In this document: positions 58,401 to 64,000 of the stretch, piece by piece | Position numbering within the stretch: position 1 is the stretch's first letter | Layout of the letters: each line of letters opens with the position of its first letter | Assembly (NCBI GenBank): GCA_037043455.1 | Contig: JAWPHD010001834.1 | Span: 186,001-250,000, forward strand | Reading direction: 5' to 3' | DNA: 64,000 nucleotides | Origin: Cyrtodaria siliqua | Taxonomy: Eukaryota > Mollusca > Bivalvia > Adapedonta > Hiatellidae | Notes under the pieces: model-generated | The model's input: only the letters and a program-made list of their open reading frames with translations | What the model was told of the DNA's origin: nothing | Database searches by the model: none | Program-made: the position numbers and the translations under genes

Positions 58401-59325
58401 ATACTTATCTCTAGGCATGAAACTAAAAAATGTACACAGAGTATTAGAATTTAATGAAAAACCATGGATGGAATCATATATTCGTTTAAACACAGAACTA
58501 AGAAAAAAAGCTAAATCGCCATTTGAAAAAGACTTTTACAAACTTATGAACAACTCTGTGTTTGGCAAGACAATGGAAAATTTACGCAAGCGGACAGATA
58601 TAAAACTAGTCAAAACTAATGGCTCTGAAAATGAAAAAATAAGAAAAATAATAGCCAAACCCAACTTTAACAGGCGTATAAAATTTTCAGATGAATTATC
58701 AGCAGTACATGTGAACAAAACAAAATTAACATTAAACAAACCAATCTATGTTGGGATGTCAGTATTGGATTTATCAAAGTACCATATGTATAATTGGTAT
58801 TATAATACTTTGAAAAAAAGGTATGGAGATAACTGTACTTTATTATACACAGATACTGACAGCTTGCTTGTAGATATAAAAACAGAAGACGCATTCAAAG
58901 ACATGGTTGAAATGAAAGATGAGTATGATCTAAGTGATTATCCTCAAGATCACCCAATGCATGATGATACAAACAAAAAAGTATTGGGTAAAATGAAAGA
59001 CGAATGTGCTGGTGTTGCTATAGCTGAGTATGTCGGATTAAGACCCAAGCTATATTCTATTTTGAGAGCGGATGAGCAGATTATTAAAAAAGCAAAGGGT
59101 GTAAAAACTTATGTAGTCAAAAAACAAATAAATTTTGAAAACTACAAGGATGCACTATTTAACAAGAAAAAATACACCCATGAGATGAATATGTTGCGAT
59201 CAATAAAACATCAAATATACGGCATAACAGTAAACAAAGTTACACTATCACCATTTTACTCAAAAAGATATATCCGAGATGATGGAATTACAACTGATGC
59301 ACATGGTTTCTATAAAAACTTATGA
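55498..59325 (+). CDS. polB: Protein-primed-type family-B DNA polymerase with endonuclease-VII-like module
   Basis: 1,275 residues, intact. It replicates the element, probably by protein priming as in other Polintons. Residues 40-110 are lysine-rich, with a threefold K(I/L)xKVN repeat. A beta-rich region (about 260-400) and a C2H2-like segment (about 415-445, CDRC...H) precede the exonuclease. Exonuclease motifs: D480-x-E482, N624...D629, and D764 (YLKTD). Between Exo I and II lies a zinc/HNH-like module: C570-x2-C573, then D589-H-C-H592, of endonuclease-VII type. Polymerase motif A is D860-ANNLYG, motif B K1015-x3-NS-x2-G1023, motif C D1119-T-D1121. All key residues are present. Its stop overlaps the convergent integrase by 16 bp. 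A four-codon upstream ORF begins at 55478. Confidence 0.96.
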   Translation: MENEETIRNLIRLYDNGVIGEETLEHSLMVIQPPKAKPPEFIQPEEVKETPKNSTLENLRKRRRAKKQRKKDNKKLQVNDVKIPKVNNDKIPKVNDGKLQKVDNKKYKELKLVDKPICGYFKAYEISATEYKDPRKLLLDKKSIITKQITKELKNNGIKFQLGLTVELFKDDGATKKYTTAVLHSEQNTILSDENIDELYDKSFDDIQESLERFTNTASGLEVDHCTTLYLNFAKYEPLKGSSYISLPKVISNKKAVINVKNYDDKCLLHAINAALHPAAKNSDRVSSYPDIKYLKAEGVDFPTPVPQITKVENQNKLAINVYGFNASKKHNNVSIFPYKISEQPKHIDRINLLLVSEDVEIEEENEDDPNNEEGIIDDNYNPDDYHKEVKKVKETKYHYCMIKNLNKLLYSQNKHCGKTYFCDRCLHGYSGANLLTKHKEDCEGINKNSCKIEMPKKGAIIKFKNHQNQMSVPYAIYADFESIVKPQSTKFGKKSEITNVHEACGFGYQVVRYDGKAEKPVIYRGEDTVEKFLNHLECEKSNINNIFAHPKPLIMTQQNEEDYEKATHCWICKNEIGRKCGKNCKVRDHCHFTGEYRGAAHKSCNLKLKIKPNTTIIPVVFHNLKGYDSHLIMQKIHTMTGNITCIPNNAEKYISFSAGRLRFLDSFQFMGKSLASLVDATDKSDFKITKDQFEKTELLLRKGVYPYEYIDNMEKFKETQLPPIENFYSSLSDESITKKDYDHAQKVWKEFIGDYHDLYLKTDVTLLADVFQTFRKTCMSAYKLDPLHYYTAPGLSWDALLKHSKIELELLTDIDMHLFIEKGMRGGISMVSKRYAKANNPFVKGYNSKQATKFLMYYDANNLYGWAMSQPLPFSGFVWKKKNKSGYFSKPKTGKGQMLEVDLEYPKELHDLHNDYPVAPEKLTVKKELLSKYQTDLLESNSINTEQLVPNLQDKKKYVIHYKNLQLYLSLGMKLKNVHRVLEFNEKPWMESYIRLNTELRKKAKSPFEKDFYKLMNNSVFGKTMENLRKRTDIKLVKTNGSENEKIRKIIAKPNFNRRIKFSDELSAVHVNKTKLTLNKPIYVGMSVLDLSKYHMYNWYYNTLKKRYGDNCTLLYTDTDSLLVDIKTEDAFKDMVEMKDEYDLSDYPQDHPMHDDTNKKVLGKMKDECAGVAIAEYVGLRPKLYSILRADEQIIKKAKGVKTYVVKKQINFENYKDALFNKKKYTHEMNMLRSIKHQIYGITVNKVTLSPFYSKRYIRDDGITTDAHGFYKNL

Positions 59326-60224
59326 ATTTGTGTATCAGCCGGAACAATAAGTAATTCTTCTTTGACAAATCCTCTCTGCGGCGCTGGTGCTTTCAAATAA
59401 TAAACTCTTATACCTTGCGTCACCATATAACTTTTAATCTTGTGAATATCTACACTCCACATTGGATCAGTTGCTCTGCGTCTTCCACCTTCTTGTTCCC
59501 CGGGTTGATATAAATATCTTACACTTGCATTCATACAGATAGGATCATCTTTTAATATTTTTGTTTCAACAGGAGGAGGCTTTTTTGTCTCCGCGTTTAT
59601 TGCTTTGACAACTTCTGGTAATCTCTTTACCCACTCTCTATTACGTTTTTGCGAATCTATTTCCTTAGCATACTGATAACCAAACAATCTTTCAGCTAAT
59701 GTTCTGTTAAATCTTTTCACTAAAGCTTGGTCTCTATGTATTTCTGTTCTGCCCCGTCTGATATTTACTTTGTGTTTTGCCATTAATGGCGATACTGCAC
59801 CCATGAATTCTCTGCCTGGATCCACTTGTAATAACTTTGGATATTTTAAATGTCGACTGTATATTTTTTCAAATGCTTTAGCAACTTCTTTACTATCCTT
59901 GGAAGTTAGTGGCTCTGCTTCTTTGTATCTACTTGCAATATCAACCACAGTCAATGCATATTTATATGTCTTGCGTCCACGACCAATCCCAAAAGTATCA
60001 TGCGGTAAAAATAACAAATCAGCTTGATGCACTTCATTTTTAGCAGAAACATCAAACCTGGGTCTAACTATTTTCTTTGGCGCAGGTAAATAAATCTGCC
60101 ACACAGCTTGTTTCTTTAAAAATTCTAATGCCTTTTTTTCACTGACACCAGCCTCTTTTGCTAATTTTTTAACTGCTGTGTAACCTCTCCAAAATCCTTT
60201 TGGGCTATAATAAATCTTTTCCAT
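59310..60224 (-). CDS. int: Polinton retroviral-type integrase with lysine at the third catalytic position
   Basis: 304 residues, open throughout. It would insert the element into chromosomes. An N-terminal helix-rich part (1-55) with a K-E-A-G-V-S-E helix-turn-like segment precedes the rve core: D69 (HQADLLFL) and D135 (LQVDPGREF) are the first two catalytic acids. At the position of the third acid, just before the conserved RFNRTL segment, the residue is K170 (codon AAA, minus strand). The D135-to-170 spacing matches the third-acid spacing of related integrases, so this is a substitution and not misalignment. E161 and D165 nearby do not align. The enzyme is predicted inactive for strand transfer. 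It overlaps the polymerase stop and diverges from the 103-residue gene. Confidence 0.93.
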   Translation of the reverse strand: MEKIYYSPKGFWRGYTAVKKLAKEAGVSEKKALEFLKKQAVWQIYLPAPKKIVRPRFDVSAKNEVHQADLLFLPHDTFGIGRGRKTYKYALTVVDIASRYKEAEPLTSKDSKEVAKAFEKIYSRHLKYPKLLQVDPGREFMGAVSPLMAKHKVNIRRGRTEIHRDQALVKRFNRTLAERLFGYQYAKEIDSQKRNREWVKRLPEVVKAINAETKKPPPVETKILKDDPICMNASVRYLYQPGEQEGGRRRATDPMWSVDIHKIKSYMVTQGIRVYYLKAPAPQRGFVKEELLIVPADTQIHKFL

Positions 60225-60268
60225 TTTTTTCTACTAAAGAATAAACTTTATATAACTATAAAGAAAAA
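60225..60268. promoter_or_regulatory. Bidirectional promoter region
   Basis: 44 bp between the start codons of the divergent integrase and 103-residue genes. A palindromic TTATATAA (60248-60255) can serve both directions, about 13 nt from the right-hand ATG and 24 nt from the left-hand one. Confidence 0.5.
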
Positions 60269-60580
60269 ATGGATATCACAACTGCACAATTTGATGAACT
60301 GCTCGAAGAGCAATATCAAAATAGCACAAAGAAATGGACAGACTTGGAACTAAATAAAATATACACTATTACAGATACGAAAATAGTAGATACTGAATAT
60401 GGTCCATCCATGGTATTGACATTATTAGACAATGGTGAAGTATGGGCGCCTGATCATCTCAAAAATAAATTAGAGAAGAGTGCTAAACCACCATATTATA
60501 TTCGACCACTTGGATTGAAGCCATGTAAGAACAACAAAAAAAATAGGTATCATGCATATGACTTAGTTTTTTCAAAGTAA
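60269..60580 (+). CDS. 103-residue protein, unknown; possibly nucleic-acid binding
   Basis: The only plus-strand gene in this part besides the polymerase. Sequence is beta-strand-rich (LNKIYTITDTKIVDTEYG, MVLTLLDNGEVWAP) with a lysine-rich second half (LKPCKNNKKNRYHAYDLVF). The alternation of strands and the YGPSMVLTLLDNGEVW turn are compatible with an OB-type fold, so a single-strand-binding role is conceivable; this is inference. AATAAA at 60601-60606, 20 nt past the stop, is a plausible polyadenylation signal. Shares an upstream region with integrase, suggesting early expression together with replication genes. Confidence 0.8.
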   Translation: MDITTAQFDELLEEQYQNSTKKWTDLELNKIYTITDTKIVDTEYGPSMVLTLLDNGEVWAPDHLKNKLEKSAKPPYYIRPLGLKPCKNNKKNRYHAYDLVFSK

Positions 60581-60640
60581 ACTTAGTCATTTCAAATCCA
60601 AATAAATCCAAAGTATTTATAGTTTTAAACTATTTTTTTT

Positions 60641-61060
60641 TTATGAAATCAATTTGTACGCCACAAATCCAGTTGCAGCCATGCCCACCACAATAAACGT
60701 AATTTCTCTATTCTGTTGATCAGGAGATGGTGTATAAAAATCACTCAACTTGGGCTCCGGTTCCAAAAGTAAATGTTTGCCAGTTGTATAATAATACTGT
60801 TTCATAGCCTGATCCACATCATCAAAAGTCTGCTTTGCATGATGTTCTTTTTGTAGTTGTTTATTAATAAAATCTAATCTCTCTGTTCTTTTTTTATTCC
60901 ACTCCACTTGTGCTGCGTTTAATTGTTCCACTGCTTTGTCATGCCTTTGTCTTTCCTCATCTGAATGACTTCCCATTTTTGAAAAGAAATAATTTGAACC
61001 GCTAAACGCCAATGCATTTGTTAATGCGCCACCTATCATCATTGCTACCGCACTTGCCAT
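60641..61060 (-). CDS. 139-residue membrane-associated protein, unknown
   Basis: Layout: short hydrophobic N-terminus (about 4-24, AVAMMIGGALTNALAF), a long charged helical middle (about 30-90, SDEERQRHDKAVEQL, AAQVEWNKKRTERLDF, predicted coiled coil), a proline-containing linker, and a C-terminal transmembrane segment (about 117-137, ITFIVVGMAATGFVAYKL). I recall proteins of this shape beside capsid genes in invertebrate Polinton-like elements, always uncharacterised. A virion membrane-active or scaffold role is a guess. The start is preceded by a TATATATAA box within 6 nt. Confidence 0.85.
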   Translation of the reverse strand: MASAVAMMIGGALTNALAFSGSNYFFSKMGSHSDEERQRHDKAVEQLNAAQVEWNKKRTERLDFINKQLQKEHHAKQTFDDVDQAMKQYYYTTGKHLLLEPEPKLSDFYTPSPDQQNREITFIVVGMAATGFVAYKLIS

Positions 61061-61085
61061 TTTTTTATATATATATTTTTTAAAA

Positions 61086-61322
61086 TTATTTCATAATATC
61101 CGCAGGAATAATACCTTGCTTAATCAACATATCCTTTGTAGCCATTGCTAACATTATATCCACAGACAGCATCCCAAAATCTGTCATATTAAAATCCACT
61201 GTAGGTGCTGGTCTTTTTAGTATTTTTCTGCCAATTTCAGAATATCCAACAGTTAGAAGTGTTTCCACTCCTGCATGATACATCATATTTACAATCTGTT
61301 TTCCGTCAATACTTGCTGCCAT
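61086..61322 (-). CDS. 78-residue conserved small protein, unknown
   Basis: MAASIDGKQIVNMMYHAG start, 25 bp upstream (in transcription order) of the 139-residue gene. Mostly helical, mildly hydrophobic, with a GYSEIGRKILKRP basic turn in the centre and no cysteines. Two TAATATAA-like boxes lie just before the start (61323-61345). A member of the same small-gene cluster; no function can be assigned. Confidence 0.8.
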   Translation of the reverse strand: MAASIDGKQIVNMMYHAGVETLLTVGYSEIGRKILKRPAPTVDFNMTDFGMLSVDIMLAMATKDMLIKQGIIPADIMK

Positions 61323-61425
61323 TTCTTTATATTATTTTTATATTATTTTTTTAAATAAATTATTAAAAACAATCAAACGGGTCTTTTGGTGCAACACGAA
61401 CAGGTTGCATAGCAGCTTGCACAGG

Positions 61426-61752
61426 TTATGTAGCAGGTTGCGTAGCAGATTTCTTGTTATAAATATACAAACCCAACCCAGCAATGCCTAATAAAACCAG
61501 ACACGGTGGAATATAATTTTTGTATACGTTTATTTTGATTTTTTCTGGTTCTTCTTCACCTATTGTTATTTTTGTTATTTGATTTGCAGCATCTTGCTTT
61601 GCAGCATCTTGATTGGCATCATGAAGCAAACGCTTTGCCTTTCTTGCCGCTGCTCCTTTTTTTCCAGCTTCTATTCTTTTTGGATTTTTTACTTTTTTTT
61701 GTTCAACAGGTTGTGTAACAACAGGTATAACTTCACTCTCTTGGTTCTCCAT
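61426..61752 (-). CDS. 108-residue basic membrane protein, probably C-terminally truncated
   Basis: N-terminal half is polar and very basic (KKVKNPKRIEAGKKGAAARK), followed by an alanine/glutamine repeat. A transmembrane segment lies at about 83-100 (PPCLVLLGIAGLGLYIY) and a short KKSATQPAT tail follows. The stop (61426-61428) is probably a nonsense change: the same frame stays open for another 20 codons to a second stop at 61363-61365, continuing the Q-P-rich composition and ending in an acidic-aromatic tail. TAATATAA abuts the ATG with no gap, giving TAAATG. The start lies 20 bp inside the end of the 161-residue gene. Confidence 0.82.
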   Translation of the reverse strand: MENQESEVIPVVTQPVEQKKVKNPKRIEAGKKGAAARKAKRLLHDANQDAAKQDAANQITKITIGEEEPEKIKINVYKNYIPPCLVLLGIAGLGLYIYNKKSATQPAT

Positions 61753-62218
61753 TTATATTATCTATAATTTTATTTTTATCAAAATCAATATGTCTAACAG
61801 TTGTCAGTATTGCTGTAAATGGCGCTAAGCACATTCCATACCTGTAATACAACTCACAACAAGCACTTGTCAAAGCATGATTAATAAATGGGTCTTCTTC
61901 CAAATATTCTATCAGCTTTGGTGGATTGGTTACATTAAAATATTTTGATACTCCCATCACATACAAGTTAATAAAAGAATTGCCTAAAGTCTTAGTCATG
62001 CTTGCCCCAAGCCTTGCTTCATATCTGCAGTAAAGTTTGTTAATTTCATCTGGTGGCATGCCATCTATATTTGTGAGTTGTATGTCTTTACCCAAATATT
62101 GACGACTACCGCCGCCAGCCACTATGGCTGATAATCTTTCTTTTTTTGTTTCTTGTTGCTTTGATTCATCTGGTTCCGTCTGTTCCGATATATTTTGTAA
62201 TAGTTCTTCCGCATTCAT
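61733..62218 (-). CDS. 161-residue conserved protein, unknown
   Basis: Start chosen at MNAEELLQN (62218), because TAATATAAAA directly precedes it and the 46 codons upstream are a low-complexity hydrophobic frame through the spacer. The N-terminal 30 residues are acidic/polar (QTEPDESKQQETKK), then a globular part with GGGSRQYLGKDIQL, MPPDEINKLYCRYEARLG, and a helical C-terminus (NHALTSACCELYYRYG). I recall related proteins next to Polinton-like capsid genes in cnidarians and molluscs but no function. Overlaps the next gene by 20 bp. Confidence 0.83.
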   Translation of the reverse strand: MNAEELLQNISEQTEPDESKQQETKKERLSAIVAGGGSRQYLGKDIQLTNIDGMPPDEINKLYCRYEARLGASMTKTLGNSFINLYVMGVSKYFNVTNPPKLIEYLEEDPFINHALTSACCELYYRYGMCLAPFTAILTTVRHIDFDKNKIIDNINGEPRE

Positions 62219-62356
62219 TTTTATATTATTAATCTTATTTTTTATCTTGAAATAAATATAAAATACAAAACAACTAGCTGCGATATTCATGCAACTAGTA
62301 ATTGTTAGTATTGTTAATAGCATTGTTATTAACATTACTATTTTTTCTATTAACAT

Positions 62357-62547
62357 TATTAATTTGCTGCAAGCATTGCTATTAACATTGCTACTTTGCT
62401 ATGAGCAATGCTATTAGCAATACTATATTATCTGATATTTTCATTATATTTTCATGTCAGTATTACTATTAACATTGCTACTTTGCTGTTAGTATTACTA
62501 TTAGCAACAAAGCAATGCTGTTAGAAAAAAAGAATTGCTGGTAGAAA
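62357..62547. repeat. Repeat-rich spacer between ATPase and 161-residue gene
   Basis: A 22-bp perfect direct repeat beginning CTATTAACATTGCTACTT lies at 62379-62400 and 62466-62487. Many AGCAATGCTATTAGCAA-type inverted variants can pair with it. This is the longest gene-free stretch in the block. Confidence 0.8.
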
Positions 62548-63231
62548 TTATTCAACCCAATAACCAGTTGGTTGGTCAGTTCTCAAAATTAACTTGGAAT
62601 ATTTAGTCTTAGCTAAAGCTTTTCTTATTCTGGTTCTCTCTTCCAGTGTAGGAATAACATCATTTTCTCTCAAACAATTTTCAAAACTATCTCTGTCTTT
62701 GGTGTAAAACATACACAACCATTTTGCTTGCTCTCTCAAATCTTTCAATACAGAATTATATCTCTGTGAAATGACCCACACTGATTGTTTAGCGTGACGA
62801 CCAGAGAATGCCAACTCTGACAACATATCTTTTTTCTTTGTTAATTCTTTTGTGGCTGAGCAATCGTCAATAATATATAATGTGGGCTGGCCAGCATATT
62901 GTTTGAAAAAGAAACGCAACAGTTCTTGTAACATTTCTTTACCGTTGCTCACAGGATTGACAATTATTATTTTTTTATCTTTTGGGTTTTGTACATCACC
63001 TATCCAAGATCTATTTTTATAAGCTTCGTTCCAATCTATGGTTGGACACAATATAATTATATGTTTAAAAACTCCAACATACTCTTGTTCAAGTATGTCA
63101 AGAACAAACTCTGTTTTACCACAGCCTGTCTGCCCACAAATAATGGCACTGTGTGAATATTTAGGATATTTTTGTTGTAAACTAGTATCGTACTTATTTG
63201 AATCTTCCATCTTCGAAATTGATTTGCGCAT
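62548..63231 (-). CDS. Packaging ATPase (A32/FtsK-HerA type)
   Basis: 227 residues. Walker A is G33-QTGCGKT-40. Walker B is LYIIDD (118-123). A sensor-like SGRHAKQSVWVISQ (143-156) precedes the C-terminal helical part. This set fits the genome-packaging ATPases of Polintons and related double-jelly-roll viruses, which drive DNA into capsids. Two starts are possible: M1 (63231, overlapping the capsid gene by 38 bp) or M8 (63210, overlapping by 17 bp). A TATATATATAATACAAG element ends right before M1, inside capsid codons. Length is normal for the family. Confidence 0.93.
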   Translation of the reverse strand: MRKSISKMEDSNKYDTSLQQKYPKYSHSAIICGQTGCGKTEFVLDILEQEYVGVFKHIIILCPTIDWNEAYKNRSWIGDVQNPKDKKIIIVNPVSNGKEMLQELLRFFFKQYAGQPTLYIIDDCSATKELTKKKDMLSELAFSGRHAKQSVWVISQRYNSVLKDLREQAKWLCMFYTKDRDSFENCLRENDVIPTLEERTRIRKALAKTKYSKLILRTDQPTGYWVE

Positions 63232-64000
63232 CTTGTATTATATATATATAAATGTTTAAAGTTTTATCTGCATCTGCTTTTTTATTTATTAATATCGTTA
63301 TGCCTTCACTGCCGTTTTCTATTCTTCTTCCACTGCCGTATAATAAATTGTCATTACATGTTCTAAGGTCAAGCCACAAAGCATATGATTTTGTCAAATA
63401 GGTCTCAAGAGAAACACTGGTAAAGTTTAAGTCCCTCGCTGCTATTTCTGTCTCTTTGTTTCTTTTTGATGTCAAGGCAAAATATTTGTTAATTTCATCC
63501 CAATGTTGATATGCCTTCATACCCTGACTATACAACTGATTTGGTACTCCCTCTATTGTCATTTCAACCTTTTCAATCATTGGATTGTAATAGGTTTCTG
63601 TGCTTGTTCTTTCTGGGTCTTCAAACAGCATTAGAATACCTTTCATGCTCTGTGCTGGTACATTAATGTTGATATTCCAAAGGGTTTCAGATTTGTTTGC
63701 TGTTATTTTTCTATGTCGCAAGATACGATCATACATAAATGACATCTTACCATTGATTTGCTGTCTTATTTGTCTGGCTAATTCAACATCACTAACTGTA
63801 TCAAATTCCAAGCAGATATTTTTTATTACATAAGATGCAACAACATCACTGCTTTTGATAACTTTGTTATAATCGTTAAACGTTAATTCATATTCTAACC
63901 TATCACCAAGCCCCGCTTGATTAAATGGCATATGACTTTCTAACATTTCAAAGTCCAGTGGAATACAAAATCTATTTCCATAAGCTGCTGCTATAGCTTC
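63194..64000 (-). CDS. Major capsid protein (jelly-roll type), partial at right edge
   Basis: The frame is open from the window edge; at least 268 C-terminal residues are seen, so the N-terminus lies beyond 64000. Beta-rich sequence with GDRLEYELTFNDYNKVI, YDRILRHRKIT, TLWNININVPAQSMKGIL, EGVPNQLYSQGMKAYQ and a C-terminus LNIYIYIIQDAQINFEDG. I recognise this as the double-jelly-roll hexon-like protein found in invertebrate Polinton/adintovirus-type elements, though the fold itself is inferred from family. The capsid gene leads the minus-strand block, followed by ATPase. No break is seen in the part present. The first in-frame methionine in view (63946) is internal. Confidence 0.85.
   Translation of the reverse strand, partial: EAIAAAYGNRFCIPLDFEMLESHMPFNQAGLGDRLEYELTFNDYNKVIKSSDVVASYVIKNICLEFDTVSDVELARQIRQQINGKMSFMYDRILRHRKITANKSETLWNININVPAQSMKGILMLFEDPERTSTETYYNPMIEKVEMTIEGVPNQLYSQGMKAYQHWDEINKYFALTSKRNKETEIAARDLNFTSVSLETYLTKSYALWLDLRTCNDNLLYGSGRRIENGSEGITILINKKADADKTLNIYIYIIQDAQINFEDGRFK

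Larger units (their letters stand above)
54639..64000. mobile_element. Polinton/Maverick (adintovirus-like) element, left part
   Basis: A compact gene set runs to the right edge: protein-primed-type family-B DNA polymerase, retroviral-type integrase, packaging ATPase, capsid protein and five small proteins. Neighbouring genes overlap or abut and none has visible introns, unlike the repeat debris to the left. The exact left end is not resolved. It lies between about 54600 and 54842; an 8-bp inverted pair CTGGCTCA/TGAGCCAG (54639-54646, 54662-54669) is one candidate edge. The terminal inverted repeat cannot be checked because the right end is outside the window. Confidence 0.92.

Noticed and set aside
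58028..58894. Minus-strand ORFs of 67-107 codons inside polB
   Set aside because: Antisense shadows of a strongly recognisable polymerase frame.
59700..59760. E161 or D165 as the integrase third catalytic residue
   Set aside because: Spacing from D135 is 26 and 30 residues instead of about 35, and they do not precede the conserved RFNRTL segment.
62219..62356. Upstream start giving a 207-residue protein in place of 161
   Set aside because: The extra 46 codons run through the repetitive spacer and encode a low-complexity hydrophobic stretch, while TAATATAAAA directly precedes the internal ATG at 62218.

Overview
This window looks like repeat-dense, AT-rich animal genomic DNA. A mollusc, probably a bivalve, is the best guess. 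That rests on the mix of non-LTR retrotransposon families, a tRNA-derived SINE with a long conserved central domain and a 14-bp target duplication (about 4.5 kb), Penelope-like elements and Polinton/Maverick-type elements. I found no confident host protein-coding gene and no rRNA or true tRNA gene. Weak splice signals between 42.8 and 45.7 kb are the only hint of a host transcript.

Layout. 0-15 kb: a LINE relic, several short inverted-repeat elements (palindromic, mariner-like, TTAA-flanked), SINEs, fragments of a Penelope-like element (PLE) 3' tail, and two degenerate tandem arrays (9.2-10.4 and 14.5-15.6 kb). 15.5-24.3 kb: a minus-strand Ty3/gypsy retrotransposon in pieces (gag, protease, RT, RNase H, integrase). 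It is split by a plus-strand LINE of about 3.5 kb bracketed by a 15-bp duplication, and its integrase fragment is flanked by a 400-bp inverted repeat. 25.5-31.8 kb: a TTAA element, then a decayed Polinton of one lineage (integrase with chromo-like tail, capsid-like gene). The integrase is interrupted by a PLE tail and the capsid-like gene by a TTAA element; the relic is cut off by another LINE (to 34.56 kb). 35.3-39.9 kb: a long-armed foldback element with a 5-bp target duplication, carrying a minus-strand LINE. 40-48.6 kb: LINE debris with a 25-bp minisatellite, small MITEs, and a complex tandem array. 48.8-54.1 kb: a jockey/I-like LINE (endonuclease, RT, RNase H, C-terminal region) broken by a 212-bp element and by an opposite-strand PLE. 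54.2-54.6 kb: a further LINE fragment.

The most interesting part is 54.65-64.0 kb, the left part of a second, far better preserved Polinton/Maverick (adintovirus-like) element that runs off the right edge. It carries a 1,275-residue family-B DNA polymerase with an endonuclease-VII-like zinc module, a convergent retrovirus-type integrase, a divergent 103-residue protein, and a minus-strand late-type block. That block is capsid protein (partial), packaging ATPase, then 161-, 108-, 78- and 139-residue proteins of no known function. The genes are packed tail to tail or overlapping. Several start codons are immediately preceded by TAATATAA-like boxes, some inside the upstream gene. Polymerase and integrase would copy and integrate the element; ATPase and capsid would package it. 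Two lesions suggest this copy is no longer fully competent: the integrase has lysine where the third catalytic acidic residue should be, and the 108-residue protein ends at a stop after which the frame stays open for 20 codons. Capsid protease and penton genes are not visible and would have to lie beyond 64 kb.
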